Origin: Ruminococcus sp.
GTDB taxonomy: Bacteria > Bacillota > Clostridia > Oscillospirales > Ruminococcaceae
Length of the DNA stretch: 64,000 bases
Direction of reading: 5' to 3'
NCBI GenBank assembly: GCA_017558505.1
Contig: JAFYUM010000010.1
Location: 1-64,000 of the forward strand
Shown here: piece after piece, positions 8,127 to 15,362 of the stretch
Layout: each line of letters begins with the position of its first letter
How positions within the stretch are numbered: the first letter of the stretch is position 1
The notes under the pieces: model-generated
The model's input: only the letters and a program-made list of their open reading frames with translations
Databases searched by the model: none
What the model was told of the DNA's origin: nothing
Translations under genes and position numbers: made by a program

Positions 8127-9629
8127 TGCCACAAGCATTTCTCTCATTCTGCAAAAGTCAAATACGTCAATGGTACCGTCCTTGCATAAATCCCCTGACT
8201 GCCAGTCGGTAAGCTCACCGTTTCCTAAAAGCCAGCCCTGTAACATTACAGCATCGGCTATTGAAAATTCACCGTCTGCGTTTACATCACCTGTGACCTC
8301 TGCCGCAACTGAAAGCTTATCCTTTATCACCGCAAGAAGGGAATACTCCCCTGCCGCATCCTGTGAAAGCTCCCATATCATAATTCCGCCGTAATCCTTG
8401 GCTATATCACATTTTTCTGCCATTGTAACAGCTCCGTTGAAGGCTATGTCGCCATACAGATCCTTATTGTAGTTTCCCTTATCGAGCTCAATCAGTTCAG
8501 AAAAAGGAACATATGAATTCCAGTCCAGCTTGCCATCAGCGGTATAACCTCTGCCATAGAATGGTACTCCCAGAACAAGCTTATCCTTGGGTATTTTCTT
8601 CTGTATATTGAAATATTTCAACGACGTCTGTGTGAAATCCATATCGCAATGGGAACTGTCATCTGCATCATTATCATATGCCATAACATTGATAAAGTCA
8701 AATAATCCGAATGTTTCGGGAGAAACCTTTACAGCTACCCACTGTGCAGTAGCTGTTGACATCTCATAGCCATATTCATCACAGATAACACGTAAGGACG
8801 ATACCCAGTCAGCATAATAATTCCATATTTCATTGCTTGAACCAAGCTCAATATCAAGGTCAATTCCATCAAGGTCATATTTCTCACAGTAGGCTATAAT
8901 TTTCTCGTTGAAATCAGCCATTTCCTCAGGAGTATCCAACAGCGGAAGATAGGCGTCACAGCCTCCTGCACCGCCTAAAGCTGCCATAACCTTTACACCG
9001 TTTGAATGTGCCTTATTTACGATATTCTTCATTTCAATGTCGGGTATGTAACAGGAAAGATTTCCATTGCTGTCGGGATTACAGAAAGCTATATTCATAT
9101 GAGTAAGTGCACTGAAATCAAGCTTACCATACACCTGATATGACCAGTCCGGAAGATATCCCACAACCCTTGAAATATGCTCCCTGTTTTCATCTTCAGG
9201 ATTTTGCGGAACACCACCCATAACCATATCAATAGAATACACAGTTACAGGAGAATTTGCCGCCATAACCGATATATAATCAAGAAGCGAAAAATCAGTT
9301 CCGAACACATCTGTCATTGCGTCATAGGAATAATAGTACGTATCACCGTTTACATCATCGGGAAGCAGGCTTGCCCAGTTTTCACCGCCGCTGTTTGAGG
9401 TAAGTACAAAATAGGGTGCATCGTCACAATCGCATCTTATAGCAATTGAATTGCCCTCCGCATAAATACTTGTATCTGGCACAGGTATCGTCAGCGGACA
9501 TGACCATTCGTCAGCATAGGCCTCACCCTCATATAAGTGAATGACATTTTCCTCGGCATATGTAGTAAATGTCTGCGGAATTATGAGCATCGCCGCTGCA
9601 ATAACTGAAATTATTCTTTTAATAATCAT
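8124..9629 (-). CDS. Secreted dockerin-bearing GH18 glycosidase
   Basis: A 501-residue protein. Residues 1-25 are a signal peptide. Residues 27-138 form a beta-rich domain of unrecognised family, possibly carbohydrate-binding. Residues 150-430 are a GH18 barrel (chitinase or endo-beta-N-acetylglucosaminidase type): VVGYLPDW at the first strand, ALGGAGG, and the catalytic motif D254-x-x-D257-x-D259-x-E261. Residues 447-501 are a dockerin with loops DVNADGEFSIAD and DLCKDGTIDVFD; the second has Cys where Asn is usual. It probably attacks chitin, peptidoglycan-like or N-glycan substrates outside the cell. The start is preceded by AAAGGAG. Its promoter is back-to-back with that of the CPBP protease. 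Confidence 0.94.
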   Translation of the reverse strand: MIIKRIISVIAAAMLIIPQTFTTYAEENVIHLYEGEAYADEWSCPLTIPVPDTSIYAEGNSIAIRCDCDDAPYFVLTSNSGGENWASLLPDDVNGDTYYYSYDAMTDVFGTDFSLLDYISVMAANSPVTVYSIDMVMGGVPQNPEDENREHISRVVGYLPDWSYQVYGKLDFSALTHMNIAFCNPDSNGNLSCYIPDIEMKNIVNKAHSNGVKVMAALGGAGGCDAYLPLLDTPEEMADFNEKIIAYCEKYDLDGIDLDIELGSSNEIWNYYADWVSSLRVICDEYGYEMSTATAQWVAVKVSPETFGLFDFINVMAYDNDADDSSHCDMDFTQTSLKYFNIQKKIPKDKLVLGVPFYGRGYTADGKLDWNSYVPFSELIELDKGNYNKDLYGDIAFNGAVTMAEKCDIAKDYGGIMIWELSQDAAGEYSLLAVIKDKLSVAAEVTGDVNADGEFSIADAVMLQGWLLGNGELTDWQSGDLCKDGTIDVFDFCRMREMLVA

Positions 9630-9663
9630 ATAAACACTCCTTTCAGCGTTTCCCTATACTCTA

Positions 9664-9692
9664 ATTATATATTATAAGTACTGATAAGTCAA
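9664..9692 (-). promoter_or_regulatory. Sigma-A promoter for the GH18 gene
   Basis: TTGACT (9687-9692), 17-bp spacer, TATAAT (9664-9669), leftwards. Confidence 0.8.
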
Positions 9693-9705
9693 TAAAAAAC
9701 TATAC

Positions 9706-9734
9706 TTGACATATGAAAAAAAATAGGCTATAAT
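9706..9734 (+). promoter_or_regulatory. Consensus sigma-A promoter for the CPBP protease
   Basis: Perfect TTGACA 9706-9711, 17-bp spacer, perfect TATAAT 9729-9734. Its -35 lies 13 bp from the -35 of the divergent GH18 promoter. Confidence 0.85.
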
Positions 9735-9764
9735 GATAATGTAAATAATTTAGCGGAGGTATAT

Positions 9765-10712
9765 ATGTTAAAATTCAGATGCAGAATGTTCGAAGAATCA
9801 AAAAAATCTACCGCCTCGGACAATATAATAATTACCCTTGTTATTTTTATGATTATGTTAATCGTCATACAACTTGTGGAGTCAATTATCCCCACTATAA
9901 TGTCAAATCCAGAAATGCAGCAGCGTATTGCGGCAGAGGGAACCTCCGATATGGCACGATTAATGGAAATCGGTACAGAAATAATGATGCAGGAAAAATA
10001 TCTCATACCAAGTCTTTTCTGCACGGTATTCGGTACACTTATCAGCATAATATACTGCCGTTTTATTGAAGCCCGACATCTCACTTCAATGGGTATGAGA
10101 AAGGAAAAGGCAGGTATCCATTATCTGCAAGGACTTCTTGTTGGTTTTGTCATGATCTCAGCTACAACCCTTTTATCAGTACTTTTCGGCATATCCGACA
10201 TAACAATGTGTACTTCAATCAACTGGGGTGTAATCGTTCTGTTTTTCTTCGGATTTATTGTACAGGGTATGAGCGAGGAATTCATATTCCGTGGGTATCT
10301 TATGAACACTCTGGGCGGCAGACATAACCCGTGGCTTGCTGTTATCATAAGCTCTGCTGCATTCTCCCTTGCGCATATCCTGAACCCGGGATTTAACGTG
10401 TTCATTTTCCTTAACCTTACACTTTTCGGAATTTTTGCAGGTCTTTATATGATTGCTTTTGACGATATATGGGGAGCCTGTGCAATTCATTCCATATGGA
10501 ATTTTACACAGGGAAATTTCTACGGTATAAGCGTCAGCGGAACAGGTGTAAATGAATCGGTATTCCGTACAAAAGCTGTTTCCTCGATCACACTTCTCTC
10601 AGGTGGAGATTTCGGCATTGAAGGAAGTGTTGTTACAACAATTGTATTGATAGCAGCCTGTATACCCGTTCTTTTGAAAATAAAAAAACAAAATCAGACT
10701 AAAAACGTATAA
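9765..10712 (+). CDS. CPBP family intramembrane glutamic/metalloprotease
   Basis: A 315-residue membrane protein with about eight hydrophobic segments. It has the CPBP (CAAX protease and bacteriocin-processing, Abi) motifs: EEFIFRGYL near residue 170 (EExxxR), FSLAHILNPGFN near residue 207 (FxxxH), and a third His-containing motif in GACAIHSIWNF near residue 240. Bacterial members are linked to bacteriocin maturation or self-immunity and to membrane protein turnover; no bacteriocin gene is visible nearby, so its substrate is unknown. GGAGGT precedes the start. It is monocistronic and converges on the CorC-like gene. Confidence 0.9.
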   Translation: MLKFRCRMFEESKKSTASDNIIITLVIFMIMLIVIQLVESIIPTIMSNPEMQQRIAAEGTSDMARLMEIGTEIMMQEKYLIPSLFCTVFGTLISIIYCRFIEARHLTSMGMRKEKAGIHYLQGLLVGFVMISATTLLSVLFGISDITMCTSINWGVIVLFFFGFIVQGMSEEFIFRGYLMNTLGGRHNPWLAVIISSAAFSLAHILNPGFNVFIFLNLTLFGIFAGLYMIAFDDIWGACAIHSIWNFTQGNFYGISVSGTGVNESVFRTKAVSSITLLSGGDFGIEGSVVTTIVLIAACIPVLLKIKKQNQTKNV

Positions 10713-10744
10713 ACAAAGCGGACGATTTCTCGTCCGCTTTGTTA
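10712..10744. terminator. Bidirectional terminator overlapping a stop codon
   Basis: Perfect 14-bp stem 10712-10725/10730-10743 with a TTTC loop. Its right arm reaches into the end of the convergent CorC-like gene. Confidence 0.85.
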
Positions 10745-11986
10745 TTCCTTATCGTTTCCAACAACCTCAATTATAAGCTTTCCAACCTTGATTTCATCGA
10801 CATCGACAGCTTTAATTGCAAATCTTCCCGTTTCAACAGTTTCGCCCGCTTCGGGGATATGCCCCATAATATCAGTAACCCAGCCGCCTATGGTTGTGTA
10901 TTCAGTTTCAAATTCATCTTCGGAAATATCAAGATATTCAGCAAAATCATAAATATTTGTATCGCCCAAAACCTCGTATTTATTATCATCAAGCTTTTTT
11001 ATATTTGTAACGATTTCATCTTCCTCATCATAGATTTCACCAACAAGCTCCTCTATTATATCTTCAAGGGTAACGATTCCCTTTGTTCCGCCGTACTGGT
11101 CTGTTACAACCGCAAGATGAACCTTTGAACGCTGCATATACCGCATAGCCTCGCTTATAAGATTTGTATCAGCTATATGTGGTACTTCCTGTATTATTTC
11201 GGATATATCAGATTTACCCTCGCCAAGCATTTTGAAAAAAGTCTTGTTGGTAATGATACCGATAATATTATCAAGGCTCTTTTCATAAACAGGAAGCCTT
11301 GAATACATCTCTGTATTGAAGGTTCTTCTGATTTCATCAATAGAATCGTAAAGCTCAACGCCCACTACCTTTACTCGTGGAATAAGAATTTCATTTACCG
11401 TTATATCATCAAAATCAAGAGCATTTTTCATAAGCTCGCTTTCCTGCTCCTCGATTACACCCTCCTCCTCTATTTCATCAATCATATATTTAAGTTCATC
11501 TTCTGTTACAGTGGGAGCGTCATCGCCCTTTAACATAGAGGACATTTTGTTGAGAACCCAGATAAAGGGCTTGAATATAATAACAAGAAATGAAAGCGGT
11601 GTAGCAATAAGAAGTGATAATTTTTCGGAATTTCTTTTTGCATATGACTTTGGAAGCACCTCACAGAAAACAAGAACCAGAACTGTTACAACCGCCGTAG
11701 ATATAGCAGCACCGCTGTCACCGAAAATATCGCAGAAAATTACAGTTGCAACTGATGATGTACCGATATTTACAATATTGTTTCCGATAAGAACTGCTGT
11801 AATTACATCGTCAAAACGATTTGCAAGCTTCAATGCCTTTCCCGCTTTTTTATTGCCCTGTGCCTCATAATTCTTCAATCTCAGCTTATTTACCGTTGAA
11901 TAGGCTGTTTCCGTTGCGGAAAAAAGTGCTGAGAAAACCATCATTGTCAATACAAGTATCAGTTTCGGTATAAGTGAACTGTCCAT
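10742..11986 (-). CDS. CNNM/CorC (HlyC) family membrane protein
   Basis: A 414-residue protein. Residues 1-180 are a CNNM (DUF21) transmembrane domain (SALFSATETAYSTVN, ITAVLIGNNIVNI). Residues about 190-320 are paired CBS domains (VNEILIPRVKVVGV, GTKGIVTLEDIIEE). Residues 330-414 are a CorC_HlyC domain (WVTDIMGHIPEAGE). Relatives are magnesium exporters or magnesium-tolerance proteins of the cytoplasmic membrane, and the name hemolysin is historical. The start at 11986 follows GAAGGAG. A promoter at 12071-12099 places a stable hairpin (12027-12057) at the very 5' end of its transcript. Confidence 0.92.
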   Translation of the reverse strand: MDSSLIPKLILVLTMMVFSALFSATETAYSTVNKLRLKNYEAQGNKKAGKALKLANRFDDVITAVLIGNNIVNIGTSSVATVIFCDIFGDSGAAISTAVVTVLVLVFCEVLPKSYAKRNSEKLSLLIATPLSFLVIIFKPFIWVLNKMSSMLKGDDAPTVTEDELKYMIDEIEEEGVIEEQESELMKNALDFDDITVNEILIPRVKVVGVELYDSIDEIRRTFNTEMYSRLPVYEKSLDNIIGIITNKTFFKMLGEGKSDISEIIQEVPHIADTNLISEAMRYMQRSKVHLAVVTDQYGGTKGIVTLEDIIEELVGEIYDEEDEIVTNIKKLDDNKYEVLGDTNIYDFAEYLDISEDEFETEYTTIGGWVTDIMGHIPEAGETVETGRFAIKAVDVDEIKVGKLIIEVVGNDKE

Positions 11987-12026
11987 AAAAATTTAAAATC
12001 TCCTTCTGGGGCTTCATTTTTTAAAC

Positions 12027-12057
12027 AAATCTCCCAGAGCAAAACCCTGAGAGATTT
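12027..12057 (-). promoter_or_regulatory. 5' leader hairpin before the CorC-like gene
   Basis: Minus-strand stem of about 13 positions (12045-12057 with 12027-12039, including G-U pairs) with a short loop. It starts a few bases after the predicted +1 and is followed by TTTGTTTAA. It may end cysK transcripts, protect the leader, or act as an attenuator. A downstream CCCCAG could compete for its CTGGG strand. Confidence 0.5.
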
Positions 12058-12070
12058 TCCATATTATTCT

Positions 12071-12099
12071 ATTTTATCATATTACGAAAATTTTTTCAA
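12071..12099 (-). promoter_or_regulatory. Sigma-A promoter for the CorC-like gene
   Basis: TTGAAA (12094-12099), 17-bp spacer, TAAAAT (12071-12076), leftwards. Confidence 0.65.
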
Positions 12100-12148
12100 T
12101 AGTAAAAATAGCTATTCTTTCACTTATTTTTTTGCAGTATATATAGAA

Positions 12149-13078
12149 TTACTCCGAAAAAAGTGCTGTTGAAAGATATCTGTCACCAGAATCGGGAAGA
12201 ATAACAACTATATTCCTACCTTCGTTTTCCTTGCGTTGTGCAAGCTTTACAGCTGCATGAAGTGCGGCTCCCGATGAAATACCAACGAGAATACCCTCTT
12301 TTCTGCCCATAAGTCTGCCTGCTTTGAAAGCTTCTTCGTTTTCAACAGTTATGATTTCATCGTATATTTTCCTGTTGAGAATGTCCGGAACAAAACCTGC
12401 TCCAATACCCTGCAAGCCGTGGGAACCTGCTTTTCCACCCAAAAGAACCGGAGATGTTGCAGGCTCAACAGCTACAACCTTGATACAGGGATTTTTTTCC
12501 TTGAGATACTCTGCTGTACCCGTAAGAGTTCCGCCTGTACCCACTCCTGCAACAAAAATATCCGTTTTACCGTCGGTATCCTCCCATATTTCAACGCCCG
12601 TTGTTTCATAATGTGCTTTGGCGTTATCAGGGTTTGAAAACTGCTGCGGAATGAAGCTGTGGGGAATTTCTGCCGCCAATTCTTCAGCTCTGGCAATAGC
12701 ACCAGCCATTCCCTTTGCACCCTCTGTAAGAACAAGCTCCGCACCATAGGCTTTCATCAATATACGGCGTTCTTCGGACATTGTATCGGGCATAACGATA
12801 ATTACACGATATCCCCTTGAAGCTCCTACTGAAGCAAGACCAATACCCGTGTTTCCCGACGTAGGCTCAATTATGACAGAATCAGGCTTAAGCAAACCCT
12901 TTTTTTCAGCCTCATCTATCATATATACGGCGGCTCTGTCCTTTACGGAACCTGTTGGGTTGAGATATTCCAGCTTTGCAAGAATATTCGCCTTTAAGCC
13001 GTATTCCTTTTCAATATTTTTCAATCTGATTATCGGTGTACCGCCGATTAATTCATCTACCGAATTGAATATCTTCAC
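12149..13078 (-). CDS. cysK: Cysteine synthase (O-acetylserine sulfhydrylase)
   Basis: A 309-residue PLP enzyme that makes L-cysteine from O-acetylserine and sulfide in the cytosol. Motifs: NPTGSVKDRA with the PLP Lys near residue 43, EPTSGNTGIGLA, GVGTGGTLTG for the phosphate, and GISSGAA. The ORF is open further upstream, but the start is most likely the GTG at 13078 (VKIFNSVDEL): AAGGAG at 13085-13090 precedes it by 6 bases, and the length then matches the family. That Shine-Dalgarno overlaps the stop codon of the upstream dockerin gene, so the two are one transcript and probably translationally coupled. This is an odd partner for a biosynthetic enzyme. Confidence 0.95.
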   Translation of the reverse strand: MKIFNSVDELIGGTPIIRLKNIEKEYGLKANILAKLEYLNPTGSVKDRAAVYMIDEAEKKGLLKPDSVIIEPTSGNTGIGLASVGASRGYRVIIVMPDTMSEERRILMKAYGAELVLTEGAKGMAGAIARAEELAAEIPHSFIPQQFSNPDNAKAHYETTGVEIWEDTDGKTDIFVAGVGTGGTLTGTAEYLKEKNPCIKVVAVEPATSPVLLGGKAGSHGLQGIGAGFVPDILNRKIYDEIITVENEEAFKAGRLMGRKEGILVGISSGAALHAAVKLAQRKENEGRNIVVILPDSGDRYLSTALFSE

Positions 13079-13088
13079 AACCTGCTCC

Positions 13089-15206
13089 TTATTCTGTTTC
13101 TGCTGAAAGCCACTTTTCCATATCAGTTTCCGTTCCGCCTGTTGAAATATATGCGTAAAAAGCAAGAATTGATGAAGCGTCGGAGGAATCAATGGATCCA
13201 TCCTTATTTACATCAGCGGCTTTTTTCATTTTGTCATCGAAAGTAAGTGTGCCGTTTGTGGAAAGTGCCGCATATTCTGCAAGCACAAGTGAAGCGTCAG
13301 CGGAATTTACAGAGCCGTCGCTGTCAACGTCGCCGAGAGGAATTTTTACTTCAACTATTTCATCGGAAATTTCAATATCCTTGAGGACATATTCTGCATT
13401 CTTTTCATGCTCAATATATACACGAAGCTTTGATACCTTTGATACGTCAACAACCTGCATTGTGGGAACCATTCCGGGAGTAAGCTCAATTTCTTCAACA
13501 ACATCTCTGTCGAGAACTATCTTTGCCTTTGCACCACTCTGAGGAGAATTATCAAGATGTGCCCATGTCCATGAAACTGTATTTATATTTTCTACATTGA
13601 AATTTATTGCAGAAACGGAAGAAGAATACGAATATGCACCTGTAAATAATATACCGCTGTAGCATTTCTCTCCGTTTACCATATATGCGTCAAGCTCGCT
13701 TACAAAGCTGAAATCAGAAGCGTTATACTTATCGTATGCACTTGTGACAAACTCCTTGCCGTCTTTATAATCAGGTATCGTATGTATCTTTTTAGCGGCT
13801 GTTTCGTTTATGCTTATTTCAGCAAGAGCAAATTCTGCATTTTTTTCATGTTCAACACTTAAACGAAGATAGTTACAATCCTTTGTATCAATAGTCAGAT
13901 CCTGTGTTATAATATTCCATTTCAGATCAATTTTTTCTGTAAGAACACCGTCCTTGTATATTGACAAAACAGCACCCGTTTCCGGCGTATTATCAATACG
14001 ACCTAATGTACCCGAAATTGAATCAATATTTTCTACGTTGAAATCAACTACAGAAGTTGACTCCTGATATGAATATGCGCCGCTGAAAAGCAATCCCTGA
14101 TAATAATTTCTGCCGTTGATTTTTTTAGCTTCAAGGTCACTGACTGCTGAAAAATATGAAGTATTAATTTTATTGAAACCATCATCAGCAAACATTTCGG
14201 GAGTTTTATAGGTAGGTGCTTTGCCTGTTTTGGTTGTTTTATTTGCATCAACTGAAATGTCAGTCATTGCAAACTGGGCATTCTTTTCAAAGTCTACTAC
14301 AAATCGCAATTCAGCCGTTGCGGATACATCAACTGTATACTCCGTAACAGGCATTGTTGCGGAAAGTGCAAACTTATCCGTAAGCACATTGTCATGATAT
14401 ACGGAAACTGTTGCACCTGTCATAGATGTGTTGTCGATATGTCCCCACAAACAGGAAATGCTCTTTACATTCTCTGTATTGAAGTTTGCAACAGCCTGAC
14501 TTGACTGATATGAGTACTGACCGCTGAAAATAATACCCTGATAATAATATCTGCCGTTAATTCTGCTTGCTTCAAGGTCACTTACTGCTGAAAATGTGCT
14601 GTAATTCACGTAATTATAACTGCTTTCAGTAAAGCCTGCTACAGACTTATATGCAGGTATCTTCGGTGATGTAGCAGGCTTCATGTCATCAACAGTTACG
14701 TCAGCCATAGCAAATTCAGCATTTCTATCAAAAGCAACGCTGATTTTAAGTATGGTAACCTCCGAAACATCAACAGAATACTCCTGCTGTAACATATCAG
14801 AAGAAAGAGTATACTTATCCATAAGCACATCATCATAATAAATGGAAACAGTTGCACCTGTCATTGATTTATTGTCAAGGTGTCCCCATACCCATGAAAT
14901 AGAGCTGATATCCTCTGTATTATAGCTGATTGAAGCTGTACTTGACTGATAGGAATACTGACCTGCAAAAACAACACCCTGATTGTATGTTCTTCCGTTC
15001 ATATTGAATGTCTTAGAACCGTCGCTATAGATCGTAGCATTTTTAGCATCATATCCCCCTGCGAGATAGCTCTCCGCTGTCACTTCTTCTTTTTCAGTTG
15101 TTTCTGCCGCTGTTGCATAATTCATTGCAGCACAGTGATACATACCTGTTGAACTACAGATTACCGCACCTGCAATAACTCCTGCGGCTATACGATTGAG
15201 TTTCAT
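13089..15206 (-). CDS. Secreted protein with four NPCBM-like repeats and a dockerin
   Basis: A 705-residue protein that starts at 15206 (MKLNRIAAG, strong GGAGGT). A signal peptide covers about residues 1-35. Four tandem repeats of about 145 residues start near residues 49, 194, 339 and 484. Each carries a form of INGRYYYQGIIFSG, a Ser-rich S(Y)S turn, a WGHIDN(T/K)S-like motif, GATVSIY..., and a VDVS strand. The pattern resembles NPCBM-type carbohydrate-binding modules. Residues 625-705 are a dockerin (DVDSDGSVNSAD and DVNKDGSIDSSD) of a class different from those on the GH5 and GH18 proteins. No catalytic domain is seen, so a binding or structural cellulosome subunit is inferred. cysK follows 10 bases after its stop. 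Confidence 0.9.
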   Translation of the reverse strand: MKLNRIAAGVIAGAVICSSTGMYHCAAMNYATAAETTEKEEVTAESYLAGGYDAKNATIYSDGSKTFNMNGRTYNQGVVFAGQYSYQSSTASISYNTEDISSISWVWGHLDNKSMTGATVSIYYDDVLMDKYTLSSDMLQQEYSVDVSEVTILKISVAFDRNAEFAMADVTVDDMKPATSPKIPAYKSVAGFTESSYNYVNYSTFSAVSDLEASRINGRYYYQGIIFSGQYSYQSSQAVANFNTENVKSISCLWGHIDNTSMTGATVSVYHDNVLTDKFALSATMPVTEYTVDVSATAELRFVVDFEKNAQFAMTDISVDANKTTKTGKAPTYKTPEMFADDGFNKINTSYFSAVSDLEAKKINGRNYYQGLLFSGAYSYQESTSVVDFNVENIDSISGTLGRIDNTPETGAVLSIYKDGVLTEKIDLKWNIITQDLTIDTKDCNYLRLSVEHEKNAEFALAEISINETAAKKIHTIPDYKDGKEFVTSAYDKYNASDFSFVSELDAYMVNGEKCYSGILFTGAYSYSSSVSAINFNVENINTVSWTWAHLDNSPQSGAKAKIVLDRDVVEEIELTPGMVPTMQVVDVSKVSKLRVYIEHEKNAEYVLKDIEISDEIVEVKIPLGDVDSDGSVNSADASLVLAEYAALSTNGTLTFDDKMKKAADVNKDGSIDSSDASSILAFYAYISTGGTETDMEKWLSAETE

Positions 15207-15243
15207 GATTTTTACCTCCGATAAGATATATTCTACTTTTTTA

Positions 15244-15272
15244 ATATTAACATATATATTATATATTGTCAA
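15244..15272 (-). promoter_or_regulatory. Sigma-A promoter for the dockerin-cysK unit
   Basis: Perfect TTGACA (15267-15272), 17-bp spacer, TAATAT (15244-15249), leftwards. Confidence 0.7.
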
Positions 15273-15294
15273 GTAAATTTTTCTTGCTAATCTA

Positions 15295-15323
15295 TTGCAA
15301 AAATTGTAATTTTATGCTACAAT
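15295..15323 (+). promoter_or_regulatory. Sigma-A promoter for the clostripain-like gene
   Basis: TTGCAA 15295-15300, 17-bp spacer, TACAAT 15318-15323 with extended TGC. Confidence 0.75.
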
Positions 15324-15362
15324 TGATACAGTAGCCCAAAAATATTTCAGGAGGATAAAACT

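Noticed and set aside
13079..13201. N-terminal extension of CysK
   Set aside because: It overlaps the dockerin coding sequence; AAGGAG and family length support the GTG at 13078.
13089..15206. Regular repeats considered as a CRISPR array
   Set aside because: The repeats are about 435 bp, in frame and diverged, encoding protein domains. No CRISPR-like short repeats were seen anywhere in the window.
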